From: Aptenodytes patagonicus
Lineage: Eukaryota; Chordata; Aves; Sphenisciformes; Spheniscidae
DNA length: 64,000 nt
Assembly (NCBI RefSeq): GCF_965638725.1
Contig: NC_134963.1
Location: forward strand, 10,444,501-10,508,500
Direction of reading: 5' to 3'
The stretch's first letter is position 1. Each line of letters opens with the position of its first letter. Shown here one piece after another: positions 12,751-24,156 of this stretch. Below the pieces are notes generated by a model. The model had not been told where the DNA came from and did not search any database. It saw only the letters and a program-made list of their open reading frames with translations. Made by a program: the position numbers and the translations under genes.

Positions 12751-13383
12751 GAGCTAATTTTTTTTTTCCCCCCTCCTCTCTCAAATATTTCACCGATGCA
12801 AACACTTCTGAGAAATTGAGCGTGATCCCACGAATCGAATTCTTTTCGCCGGAGCCGAGCCCGCTCCCTCCCCACCCCCAGCCCCGCGCCGAGGATTGTG
12901 TTTCACGGGAGGGTTCGCGTGTGCTGCCGCGCTCGTTGTGCCACACGGCTCCTCTTGGAAAATACTATTCCCATTTTCAAACCTAGCAAAACTCCCATCT
13001 CTCTAGATACCATGTAGAATTGTTTTGCTAAAAAAATCCTGTTTTAGACACCCCCCCCTTTTTTTTTTTTTTGCTTAGGACCCCCAAAGAGCGAGGCAAT
13101 AAGTCACATGCTATCTCCAGCCAGTATTTATATTGGCTTAATATTTAAATCTCGTAAAACTAATGCTTTGCTTAAATAGTCCAGAGTTTTTGCAATAAAC
13201 CAGGGTGCGCAGCCCAAAGTGTTTCTTTGGCATTCTTGCACTTTGCCCCAATTCCGCTCCGTTTCCCTCCAGTGTGTGGTCTTCGAGTTGTGTAAGGAAA
13301 GCTCGTACCCTCGAACGCAAACCTGGGGCTCTGGAATTAAAAAAAAAAACTTCCTAAAGTTTAAAGCACGTTCTTTCTTCTAG

Positions 13384-13469
13384 TTTTCTCTTTCTTTTCT
13401 TTTTCTTTTCTTCCTTCCCTCTTTCTCTCTTTCTCTCTCTCTCTTCCCCCCCCCCCTTTTTTTTTTTTT
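13384..13469. repeat. 86-bp uninterrupted polypyrimidine tract
   Basis: The + strand contains only C and T from 13384 to 13469. Mixed TTTC and CTCT repeats lead into a C run and a T run. Long pure homopurine-homopyrimidine tracts with partial mirror symmetry can form intramolecular triplex (H-DNA). It lies in the putative first intron of the microRNA transcript, about 1.2 kb before the first hairpin. Confidence 0.85.
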
Positions 13470-14677
13470 AACATTTCCAAACTAGCCTAGGCTTCTGGAT
13501 TAGGGATAAATTATTGTACAAAAAAAAGGAGGAAAAAATTGAAATTAAATCAGAAAACAAGAATGATACCGTTTTAAGATTCTAATTGGGTTGGGACATT
13601 TCCAAATCAGTTGGCTTTTTGTTAATACTACTCTGAAAAACTGACAACTAGAATTCATTTAGTGCATTTTCTCACTCAGCCCAAACTCCCCCAGACTTGA
13701 ATCAGCTCAATTCATTTTAGCATTTGGTACGATTCTTATTTGTCTATACAGTTTATGGAAAGTTGTTTTCAAGTTTGGATTTCTTTGCATAGAATTTCTT
13801 TGCATTGTTTGAAGTCTGAAATCAAAGTATTTTATAATTTCTCAGTGATTCGTATTTAATAAGTAGTTACGTTTTCCAGCTTTAAGTTTGAAATTGTTAA
13901 AGAAACAAATGGTAAACAGTTTGAAACCTAAAGACTAACAAGTTGACTTTTAAATGTTACTTATTGCTAAAATTATTTGGAATGTCTGATTTGTAATGAT
14001 TAACTGATGTTTTCTCCTTTACTACCCATATATTCTTTTTGAAAAAGGAAAAAAATGCAATAGTAATGTTTTCATGATGCAAGTAGATGATTTTTAAAGG
14101 TGTCTCACTCCTGGATGGCAGTTTTTTTTGAAAGCTTGTTTAGATGCTTGTGTAAAATAGCAAGACTTACTTAGCAATTAAAAAGAAATAAAAATAATTT
14201 AAGCTACTAGCAAGCATGTATGTAATAAATACCAAATATTTTGGGAGACGATTCAGGTGAAAGCAATAGAAAGGATATGAACTTCTCCTCCATTGTGTCT
14301 TTAAGATAATGTTTAATCTAATTCATTACACCTACTTTTGTAAAATACTGGAGTGCTGAAATGCAAGGAGGACAATCCTAATTCTGGTCTTTGATTTCAA
14401 TGCTCTAATGCAATACATCTACCATTGAGAAGAAAAAAAAAAAAGTCCCTAAACCAAGCTTATCTAAATTCTTGCTGAAGTTAATTCAAAATGCAGTTGT
14501 GAAATATGAAAATCTAATTTTAAAGAATGACATTGATTCAATGTGGTTGTTGAAGAAACTCCTTTTTTTTTTTAATGTAACAATCTGTTTTAGAGTAAAT
14601 CATGCACAGAAGGCCATCACTTGGAGAAGTTTCTAACTGATTTATCATTTATTTTGGAAAGTCTCTGAAGTATGCTG

Positions 14678-14757
14678 TTGTCCAGAGCCCTTTTTCTGTT
14701 GTACTACTGGCAATTATGATGAGCAGTGCAATATTAAAAGGGCATTGGCTGGCAGAA
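14678..14757 (+). ncRNA. mir-130c: microRNA precursor, miR-130c-like
   Basis: The 3p arm (14724-14745) begins CAGTGCAATATTAAAAGG, the miR-130 family sequence with the AUAUU variant I associate with the non-mammalian miR-130c. The 5p arm (14687-14708) begins GCCCTTTTTCTG. The arms pair well: CCAGAGCCCTTTT with AAAAGGGCATTGG, then GTTGTACTACT with AGCAGTGCAAT, leaving a loop of about 15 nt. The seed AGUGCAA is shared with the other three hairpins. Mature miR-130 loads into Argonaute and represses mRNAs carrying UUGCACU sites. It is the first hairpin of the cluster, 2.9 kb downstream of the putative promoter. The name miR-130a is possible, but the AUAUU centre favours 130c. Confidence 0.9.
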
Positions 14758-15907
14758 ACATGACCCCCTTTAGCAGCCCACCCTCTTCAGAGTGGGCAAA
14801 CAACCCTAAAATAGATGCCTCCTCCAGTGTATTTATGCACGTGTGTGAAATAAGGTTTTATACATGTGGGAGTGGTTTTAAATAAGGAGAGAGATTCTGG
14901 GTTATACATTTTTATATGTCTTTCTGTAGAAATGGGCTGGAATAATTTGAACACATCCTATTTAAAACATAAGCTCCAAATATTTCTGGGAGCTTTCAAG
15001 GCATCACATTACCTGCTTTGTTTACCAATAACTTGTGAGTAATTCATTATTAATTTCTACACACTTCCATACAATATCTACATTGAAATTTTATAATGAT
15101 TTCTTTATAGTTTTTCCCCTTATAGAAACTTTCCCCTGTATGTTTAAGGTGGTCCCTATCAATGTTTATAGGGATTTAATGCTGTTGATTTGTTCTGTGG
15201 TGTTTATACTGTGATTTTTTTTGAGTGGTGACACACACATACGTGTGAGATTGAAGCACAGGCGCTAGGTATTTTTGTACACAAGTCTCATCATTTCTGT
15301 AACATTTTCCATAGCAAATCAAAGCACTGTGTATTTATACCATTCTATATATATACACACACGCACATCAGCCTTTTTCATCTGTACTGGTCAACCACCA
15401 TAAAATACACAGCACAATTAAGAAAACTTCTGAAGGCACAGGAAAGGGCTGGCACTTTCTGTGATTTATTTAAATTGTGTAGTTCAGATTCATTGACTGA
15501 CCAATTTGGTTTTTATGGAAACACATACATTTGGGGGTGCTGAATTACATCCCTTGTTCTTTTATTCTCCATTACTGTAGCAAAATATTTTATTGTATAA
15601 AACCTTTATAACGTACCGTGCCTAGATATACTGGGCATGTAGCAAAAGACTTGAATGGTTTGTTTAACAAGCCATACTAACAGTGGTCTTTCTCTATCTC
15701 CCTCTTTTTTTTTTTTCTCTTTCTGTCTTTTTTTTTTTTAAACTAACTTTTTGTTGTTGATGTTTTTTTACCTTGTCTAATTACGATTGCAAATAAACTT
15801 TGTCATGCAGGGTTTTATTGGGGCTAAACATAAAAACGTTATTGTGGTTAACACTGTAATGTAACAGTCCCTTACAAAAGGATGCAGGGACAGCTGTGCA
15901 GAACGTG

Positions 15908-16006
15908 ACAGTGGCTGCTGGTATCGCTGGCTCTGACAATGTTGCACTACTGTCTGCACAAATAAAGCAGTGCAATAATATTGTCAAAGCATTTGGTTCC
16001 AGTCCT
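15908..16006 (+). ncRNA. mir-301b: microRNA precursor, miR-301b
   Basis: The 3p arm (15968-15990) begins CAGTGCAATAATATTGTCAA, matching the miR-301 family. The 5p arm (15930-15951) begins GCTCTGAC, the conserved miR-301 passenger-strand start, and ends TTGCACTACT. The arms fold into a long stem extended by CTGG/CCAG-type pairing at the base. The loop (15952-15967) contains the hexamer AATAAA. It lies 1.2 kb downstream of the miR-130c-like hairpin in the same orientation and shares its seed. In mammals miR-301b is adjacent to miR-130b; here they are about 7.8 kb apart. Confidence 0.93.
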
Positions 16007-16009
16007 AAT

Positions 16010-19000
16010 ACATCCTTTATGATCAGTTACTGTTGCACACCCAGCCCCTGACATTATGGGACTCTGTAGTTATTTAATGCATTTTAGTAGGGAACCAGCC
16101 CCCTATGCTGATTTCTTCCCCCCACCGCAAAGGCTCCAGCGAGCGTTAAAATGTCAAGATCGCGTAGAAATTGCCCAAAAAATCCCTACCCTTGTGTTTG
16201 TTTGTTTGTTTTGTGTTTAGGTTGAGTGGTCTGTATGGAAATTCCTTGGGTTTTGTTCCCCGTTTTGACTGCTTCAGTGTACAAAATGGATTGCCCTTTC
16301 TGCCACTAGTGTGGGTTTGTGTGTCCAAGTTGTAAAATAAAAAGCTGGCCTATTCACATTTTAAAGCCCTCTTGTCCTCCTTTAGAGCAATCACCACCTT
16401 TAAAAATATCCTGACCAGGTTTGAATATTTTCTTGCTACTGCTTTAAAAATTAAGAGTTTTATGAACCTAAGGATGTTATTGTTGTGTATAGAATTCAGT
16501 GACTTTAATACATACACATGTATTCACAGGCAATTTAATTTTTGCTTCCTATTGATGTATTTTTCAAGTTCCATCGTATTTCACTTTTAGAGAAATTACT
16601 GTTAAGATTAAAGCAATATTGATACCTTCATTTTCATTTAAAAAAAAAAAAAGAGTAGAAGGCATCCAAATAATAATCAATAGGTTTTGAAAGACAATCT
16701 TTCCCTGCACTTCCCAATAGCAACGTGGAGCGAGTCTGAGAGACGCAGGGATGATGTAGGCCCAGGAACAGGAATATTGCATTCAGAATTGATCTTTAAA
16801 TAACAATATGTTGGTGACTGTCACTCGAGGTGTAGTTGGAGGCAGATGTGGTGTTTTCGCTTGCAGCTGCTAAGAAAGGGGTTTGGAGGGCTGGGGGATG
16901 GGACCTTCCTTTTTTTTTTTCTTTCCTGAAGCCTTGAGCTGTTACCTTGGGAGCAAAGGGTGGGGGTGGGGAGAGCCGTCATATTGGAAATCAAATCTAA
17001 GTAAAGGAGTGTTTTCAGATTGCACTGCACATCCCAAGCCAGGCTGGGGTGTGCTAGTGAGCGAGCCATGGGGAGAGGCAGAAAATGGAGGACCACATCC
17101 TGAGGGGGGGTGTGTGTCCCATCTTAGAGGGATGAGGGGAGGCCGAATCCTCAATAACGCACTCCAGTTCCTCAATGAATGAGGGAGCAAACAAAAGACA
17201 CCTTTTCAGTCCCTCTATTTCTGGTGAGGAGCTGAAGCCTGTCTCCCTGTTGCGCCCAGAGGAGAAGGCTAAGCCTCCGCGCCCGAACCGGAGGCACGGT
17301 GCTGGTGGCGGATGCGGTACAGCTCCCAGGCCTCAGTGGAGGTAACCTGAGCCGGCATGGCTCCCTTTCTCTAGAGCTTTTCTTTTCATCCATCTCTCTG
17401 CATTGTAGCACGGTTGCCATTTTTGTATGTGTTAAGGAACAGGGAGGCCTGTTTAGCTTTGGCACTTTCCCCTCCTCCTCCTCTTAATTTTTTGATTAAT
17501 TAAAAAGTAGGAGAGAGTGAAATCTGTAAGGGCTTTGCTGGGGGGGGGTGTCTTCCCCCCCCTGCCTCCCCCGCCATCAATAGGAGCGCAAGAGTGACCA
17601 GAGTGGAAGTGCGAGGGGCCCTTCACTGCCTCTGGCCAAAGGGGATGGGAAGGAGGGTGGACCAGCGAGGAGCTGGAAGCCACACTGGAGCAGGGCAGCA
17701 CTTTGCTCTCTGTGTGTGTGTGTCTGTGTGCGCTCGTGGAGCCCTTCAGCAAGTGGAAATAAGCGCTAGTGAAAGCCTTGGTGGAGCTGATGCTGGGCTG
17801 TAAGATGGCCTCTCAGACGTGTGCGCCTGCCTTGTTTGGAGGTGGAGAAATCACGGGGGGGAATAGATGCATACTTGTTTTCATGTATAAAGTTATGTCT
17901 TTAAAAATAATATAGCCGCTACACTTGAAAACCTTCCCTGGGCGGGGGGGGATTGAGGCGTGTGGTACAGGGAAAGGCCTGTGCGGTGACAAGGACCCAT
18001 CCCATTGGCAGAGGGCGAGGGGACACATTCAGAGGCCTCCTGGCTCCGGCTGGGGCAACGGAGCCCACGGAGGGCCCTTCACTGAGCACCAGCTCTCTTG
18101 AAGGCAGGCCCCAGGGGTGCGGGGAGGGGGGCGAGGACAGGGTTCCCTGCAGATTTGGGCCTGGGATGGAGGTTACACATTCCAAACCCTCCCTTCCCCA
18201 CTCTTTCTTTATCTTTTTTTTTTTTAACCCTGCCTGGCTGAGGAATGTAACAGCGAAAAAAAAAAAAAGCAGCAAGCACTGGAGGAAAGCAGAAAAAAAA
18301 AAAGGGGGGGGGGATTCGGAAGCAAAAGCCCCTTCAGGAGTCTGTATTTGTGCAAGGGAAACCATTTGCATGTGTGTGGAGATGCCAGAGTTTGTCTCCA
18401 GTTGGGTCGGAGGGGGAGGGCGCGGGAGGAATGCGGGGAATCAGGTCGGGCTGCGGGGGGAAGGGCTCCGGCAGAGCCTCCATCCTGTTGTTGCATAAAC
18501 TTGTTAAAAGAACCCCTCCTCTGTGGAAGCAGCACACATAGGGTATTAGTGTGGTGGAGGAGGCCAGACCTGCGCCCTGGCTACACAACCAATTGGAGCG
18601 GAAAGTGAAATCAGATGGTTTAAGTTTTCAGAGGGATTTTTTTTTTTTTTTTTTCAGGGGGACTTTTTGAGTCATTGCATTGAGTGCTAGATCCGTGTTA
18701 AGGTCGCTCCTGCTCTCGCCGCTCTTGGGTGGTTTGGGGAAGCGGGGCGGCCGGGCAGGGGCAGGAGGTGCTGCTTCCCCTCTTGCGGTGCCCCTGGCCC
18801 CGGCTGTAGAGACTTGGGCTTGGGGCCCTGTGGAGAAATCGCACCCCCTACCCCTGCCGGCAAGGGGACGGGCAGTTTGTGGGCAGCTGGGGTGTGTAAC
18901 AAGGGGAGTCTGTCCCCTGCCATGGGGGAAGAGTTACTTGGGGGACCCCGAGATCAGCCCCACACGTGCTCCTTCCCCAGCCAAGGCAATTACAAGAGCT

Positions 19001-22000
19001 TTCACTTGCCCTGCTGTACATGCAGGGCCATAAGTGGGATCGGCACTTCCAAGGTGATAGGGTTTAGCCCTATTTTGCTCCTGCATTTAGTACAAGTCTT
19101 TTTTTTTTTTTTTTTCCATCAGACAGCAGAGCACTGGTAAACACCATGCAGAAAAGCCGTATTGTGGGGTTACAAAGTCTAGGCTGTTTAAGGAGCTCTG
19201 TCATTCCTTTTAATGGAGCTCACTGACGCAGATCTGGCTTCTGCCAGCCGAGGAAATGTTGCTGCTGAGAAAAGGGTTATTGAAACCCACAAACTAAATA
19301 TTATAAGCAAGAATCAAATGGCAGGACGTTCTGGAGTGTAATCCCTCCTGATTTCAGGAGAAGGGGAACGTATTGATAAGTGGCTGTGGGTGACAGAGTC
19401 CCCAAGCTCGGTGGGTGAAATGCGCTTGGGAAGGTGGTGTTTTCAGAGAGGATTATCAACCCTTACTCTCTGGAGTCTCTCACACCTGGACAGGTTGACT
19501 CTTGCATGGAAGCAAGAATCCCCTTTTTCTCTGGACGGATTTGTACAAACTTGCTAGATAGACTTAAGGAGCCAGGACTGGAATGCTAAGAATTTTCTCT
19601 CTCAAAAAAAAAAAAAAAAAAAATTAAAAAGGCAACACTTCCCAGTTTTAAAACAATGATAAAATTATTAAATAGGATGGAAAACTCTAAATCAACTCTC
19701 AGCCTACAGCTGTTTCCAAAGTGTTTGCTCTGACCTTTGGTAATAGTGTCAATTCCGCTGCAGAAAATATATTGTAGACTATATAATGTATTTAATTGCA
19801 AGATGGCTTTTAAATGGTCTCCTTTCCTCAGGCTAGCGAAATGGCTGTGACCGGGGAAGCAAGGCTGGACTGAAGCTTTGTTGCCCTGCTATGTTTTGTG
19901 AGGTTGCAACTGAGATGAAAATTTAAAAAACCCGCTTGCCCGAAGTGGCACCTTTAACCACAAGAGAAACAAACAAACAGCAACAAAGGGAAGGGGAAAT
20001 GGCTCCCTAAGCTAAACCAGGGAAAGGTCTGATCTCACAAGGAGCGGAGGCCTCTGAGCTCCAGAGTCAGCTCACTACTTTATTTATCCCAAAGCTTCAT
20101 CGTAAGGACGCTTCAGTCTGCTAACATCAGAAAAGGGGGCTTAAACATATAGCAATGACTCCACTACAGTAAAAATTCCCCCCAACACACACTGCCAAAA
20201 AAAAAAAAAAAGGCTTTCATTATTGAGCAACATATAGTGTTATTTCCATACTAGTCTGGGTGACATTTCCATTTAGTTTCTATAACTGTGATTAAAGGCG
20301 AGAGAGGTTTCTAAACATATCTAGAGATGCTGAGTCTCCTGGTATATAAATAGCATGCATTTCATAATCTCGTGTTTAAACGTTTATTTTAAAATAACCC
20401 CCTTATACATTCCGGAGAGTCTCCCGGCTATAGGACATAGCGCAACCCAGGCTTTGCATATTGTTTGCAAACTGGGGGAATATTATTGGAGATTGAATCA
20501 ATCTTCATTTTTCTTGTCTTGTTAAAAAAAAAAAAAGGGAAGGCGTGGGGAGTCCTGTGCCAATACACCACTTGAAGATAAGAAAATTTCTGAGACACAT
20601 CTAGGCTCTCAGCACAGACCCAGAAACATAAAGACAAAGTAACTTAATTGCCGTTGCTTGGAACTTGTGGCTGACGTTTCTAATTACATCCCTTACACTT
20701 TCCTGCCAGTTGTAGCTTCCGCAACTACTGAAATTCTTAAATTGTGTAGAAATTGTCAAATCGTGCTCCCCCCCCCCCCCCCCGCTACTGATGCATTAGT
20801 AACATCACCTGATGTGCGAATTGTATGTTTCCACTGTAAACTTGACAGTGGGTTTGTCTCTTGTGCCACTGGAGAAGTTAAATTGTGTGTGTTAAGTGTA
20901 AGTCTTGTTTGAGATAACATCGAGGCTGAAGAGTGGAAAAGACAGACATGGTAAACAATAAACAAAATAGAGACTGGACGGGAATAGATGGAAAGGTAAG
21001 GCCAAGCCTAGTTGCGTCTTTTTTTATGTTCTCAGTCCAACTGGATGTCTAGGTTGCAGGGATTGTTGAGAAGCAGAGTGGCAGGATTAAACCTGAGGTT
21101 TTGCCAAGGTAACGAGAATACAGAAGTTTTATCAAACTCATTCTGAGCCACTTACAGCAATCTCTGTGAATATGGCCTTTTAATTAGTGTGAGCAAAGGT
21201 TAATACAAATAAATAATGCGGAAAAAAGATCCCTGTTTGCTTCCAACAAGCAACACAAAGGATGGGGAGAGGGAGGGGTTGGGGCAGATTAGAGATTTTG
21301 TTTATCAGTCCATTAGAAAAACAAACAATTAATGGAGCTTCCCCCGTTCCCTTTTCTTTGGCATGTCCTTAGTTTTCTGCTGCTTTGGCAAGTCAGGCAA
21401 CATCAAAGGGGATGCAGGGCTGCCTCACACCAGCATGCCAAACGCCAGGGATCTCTAATGGCAAAGACCAGATCAATGTGGCATGCATAAATTAGCCAGG
21501 AATCCATGAATTAGGGGATTGTCTCTCCATTACACTCCTATTTAATCCACTGGAAAGCAGGCTGAGGAAAGAGAAGCTTACAGTGTCAAAATCATGACCT
21601 GGTTTGGGATGGCCTGGGAATGAAGTTTCCTTCCTCTTCCTCTGGACTCTCAAGTGTTCCTACGTGACAAATGAACTGGGGCAGGTTAACTGGGAGCCAG
21701 ATTGCAGAGGAAGAGTCTAGTTGGCAAAGCAGCCCTGAAGCTGGAGGTGTCTCGGCCCCTCCCTGGGAATCATTTCTGTGGCTGTTGGTGTGTTCAATGC
21801 TAAACCAGCCCCAGCTGAAGATTGTGCCTTCCAGCCTAGGACAGAAAAGGTGCTGGGGAGGGAGGCAAGAAGAAGAAAAAGCCAAACAAAACGAGCTAGG
21901 GCAAAACACGCGTGCGTCTCCGAACACTGTTTAATCTGTGTGCATTAATGTGAAGTCAGTGCTGGAGAGCCAGCCCTGGAGATCCTGTTTCGCTTTCTAA

Positions 22001-22510
22001 TTTTTGGTGTGTACTTAATCCTGTGATTTCCAACGAAGGGAGGGATATTTTAAAACACTGGGCTCTCCAAGTAGGACAGCCCTAGAAAGGAAGTTCTCTG
22101 ACAGCTTGATGCCTGTTACTAAGAGGTTCGAAATACAACTATCAGTTAATTAAATAAATAGCACTTCCCAGCCTCTAACAGCTAGGCAGCTAATTGACTG
22201 AGGTTATTAATAAAGGAGAAAAATTTACACAGAAGAACAATGTGAGAACTAGGGACAGAGGTGTATAGAAACCTGGATAAAATCCATACTGGAGTTAAGT
22301 ATGTCCTGGGAGAAAGGGGTAGCGCCCATGCACAGATTCTGCGGGGTCAGAGGTTTACTCCATTCCTGCATCCCCACCCTCCCAGGAGCACACGGTGCTG
22401 TGATCCATAGGGCAGTGCACTGCTTTCTAACTTTTTACCCCTTCCCCATTTGCAGGCATGGAATGAAGCTCCTTCCAGTCACCTGCTGCAAGACACATTA
22501 TCCAGCTTCC
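16010..22510. other. Spacer inside the microRNA locus, no gene seen
   Basis: Six and a half kilobases separate the first and second pairs of hairpins. The stretch has G-rich parts (about 16.85-19.0 kb), many A/T homopolymers (for example 18637-18655 and 19604-19622) and a 16-base C run at 20768-20783. No coding exon was recognised. A degenerate extra family member was looked for by the AGTGCAAT core and not found. Confidence 0.5.
20768..20783. repeat. C16 homopolymer
   Basis: Sixteen consecutive cytosines interrupt an otherwise AT-rich spacer. It is likely to be length-polymorphic and prone to sequencing slippage. Confidence 0.9.
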
Positions 22511-22514
22511 TAAC

Positions 22515-22600
22515 CTTAAGGATGAGACCCTATCAATATTGCCTCTGCTTTTGTGATCAGGGTAGTAGTGCAATATTGCTTATAGGGTCTTTTCTTTTGA
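22515..22600 (+). ncRNA. mir-454: microRNA precursor, miR-454
   Basis: The 3p arm (22566-22588) begins TAGTGCAATATTGCTTATAG, which is miR-454-3p as I know it. The 5p arm (22527-22548) begins ACCCTATCAATATTGC, the matching miR-454-5p. The stem is strong: ACCCTAT pairs with ATAGGGT and CAATATTG pairs with CAATATTG, around a loop of about 17 nt. The seed AGUGCAA is the same as in miR-130/301. In human the known miR-454 lies next to miR-301a on chromosome 17, not next to miR-130b, so this copy extends the 301b/130b-side cluster. It lies 1.2 kb upstream of miR-130b on the same strand. Confidence 0.92.
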
Positions 22601-22979
22601 GGGTTATTCTTCACGGAGAGAAGAAAGCCACAGCAGGAAAAAATAATCCTATGTGCCCATCGAGTTAAGGGAAAAGTTGTGAAATGCCGAGCGTTGTTAG
22701 ATAGGCAAGTAATTGTGCAGAGATTTTACTTGTGACAAATAATCGTGCTATTGTGGTGACTCAGGTTGTGAGTAATGGGCATATTTTTGATGCTATCACA
22801 CAGGATTCAAAACGGCCTTGTGTTTAAAACGCACAAGCAGTGATTGAAACCGGAGAAACCCATCGTGGCTCCATTTTAAAATAGTATGAGTCCCGAGACT
22901 TTTGAAGGGTGCCTATTTTGCATGATGATGTAAACACCCACCAAGGGATGGGAGGAGATACAGAGCCACACTTGCTGTT

Positions 22980-24130
22980 TCTGTGCCTGATCCCAGCCCG
23001 AAAACCAGTGCGGTGCGAAGCAGAGCACAGCACAAAGAGGCCGAGGCTTTAATCCCAATAACCTCCTCGAAACAATGCTCGTGCCTCTGCCTGGCGAGCG
23101 CAGCCCGCCGGCTACAGCTCCGGGCTCCGCGGCCGGGCCGGGCCCTGCCACCCGGGGGCTGTTCCAGGGTCGGGCGGCGCAGCGGGGCTGGGCACTGCCT
23201 CCGGCCCTTCCCGAGAGCTGTTCACTGAGGTACGTGGGAACGGAGCAGGGATGGGGGTGTTAAATCTCTTCTCCGCTTTGTGAGGGATCAGCTGGGGGCT
23301 GACAGCAGCCGGGATGGCCGAGTGGGTGGCCCTGCCTTCCATTTCAGGTGGTCCCCGCGGTCCCTTTCGGGACCTCAGGGGCCCAGGGAAAGGGATGGTG
23401 GGAGGGGACTGGAGGCCGGATCAGGGCGCGGCGGAGCAGCCGCTGCCGCGGGGCTTTCCGAGCCGGTCCCCGGGCAGCGCGGGGCCGCTGCGGCGCGTCT
23501 CCCCGCGGCGGCCGGGGGAGGGCCCGGAGCCCCACGACGGGGCTGTGGCCGCTGCCTCCCCGTTGTACGGCTGACCCTGCCGCTGCCCTCGGTTTAAACC
23601 CCCCCTCCCCCTCCAGCATCATTCCGGGGGGAGGTGGGCAGCTCGGGGACAAAGCCAGGAACCGCCCCCCCCGGGCTCTCCCTCCGTGCCCCAAGCCCGG
23701 CGGCCGGGCTGCAGGCCGAGGGGTGGCCGCGGCTGCTGGGCCAGCGCTGGGACCGCCGGGCGGGCTGCCCCTCTTTCCCTGTTGCACTACTGTCACGGTC
23801 GCAGCGAGCAGTGCAATAATGAAAGGGCGTCAGTGCGCCGGGGAGCGGCGAGAGCCGGGGACGAGCCGGTGACAGCGTGCGGGGACGAGACGTCCCGCCG
23901 CCCCCCGAGAGCCACCTTAACGGGGAGGGGGAGGGGGGGGGCTTTGGTTGTGCAACTTTCTTTGTTTAAACACGCAGCGGCGGAGTGTGCGCGCAGGGGC
24001 AGGGCAAGGTGAGCGGCTCCGCGCACCGCCCTGCCCCGGGCCCCCGGCGACCGCCGCTCCACGCCCCGCCGGCCCCGGACGCGCTCCCCCCGGCTGGCCG
24101 CGGGGCGTGGGGCAGGACGCCCCTCTGCTG
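22980..24130. promoter_or_regulatory. CpG island surrounding the last microRNA
   Basis: This is a CpG-rich block of about 1.1 kb that contains the miR-130b hairpin itself. Open frames across it are compositionally biased and do not look like protein. It could be a second, proximal promoter for miR-454/130b or a GC-rich last exon. Placement of a hairpin inside the island is unusual compared with the other three, which lie in AT-rich DNA. Confidence 0.5.
23760..23842 (+). ncRNA. mir-130b: microRNA precursor, miR-130b
   Basis: The 3p arm (23809-23830) begins CAGTGCAATAATGAAAGG, the miR-130b form. The 5p arm (23771-23791) begins CTCTTTCCCTGTTGC, which is the conserved miR-130b-5p. The arms pair as CTTTCCCTGTTGCACTACT against AGCAGTGCAATAATGAAAGG, with a GC-rich loop of about 17 nt. 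It is the last hairpin of the cluster and sits inside a CpG island. Potential polyadenylation signals follow about 320 bp downstream. The shared seed with the other three hairpins implies an overlapping target set. Confidence 0.95.
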
Positions 24131-24146
24131 TACCCGGCCAACACCG

Positions 24147-24156
24147 AATAAATAAA
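24147..24156 (+). terminator. Overlapping AATAAA poly(A) signals
   Basis: AATAAATAAA gives two overlapping canonical hexamers at 24147-24152 and 24151-24156, followed by T/G-rich sequence from about 24175. They lie about 320 bp beyond miR-130b, so they are the best candidate 3' end for the primary microRNA transcript. Confidence 0.45.

Larger units (their letters stand above)
11065..12960. promoter_or_regulatory. Large CpG island upstream of the microRNA cluster
   Basis: An approximately 1.9-kb island is very rich in CpG, especially 11900-12600. Its left part holds a compact array of CCAAT boxes, and its right edge holds a good splice-donor sequence. No protein gene is recognisable on either strand; the long frames across it are low-complexity Pro/Arg/Ala/Gly strings typical of GC-rich non-coding DNA. 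Because four microRNA hairpins lie 2-11 kb downstream on the + strand, the island is best read as the promoter and first exon of their primary transcript. That link is inference. Confidence 0.6.

Noticed and set aside
11838-12946. Long open frames on both strands (297 codons +, 342 codons -) in the CpG island
   Set aside because: They overlap each other in antisense. They are dominated by Arg/Pro/Gly/Ala low-complexity strings and show no domain. Stop-poor frames are expected by chance in such GC-rich DNA.
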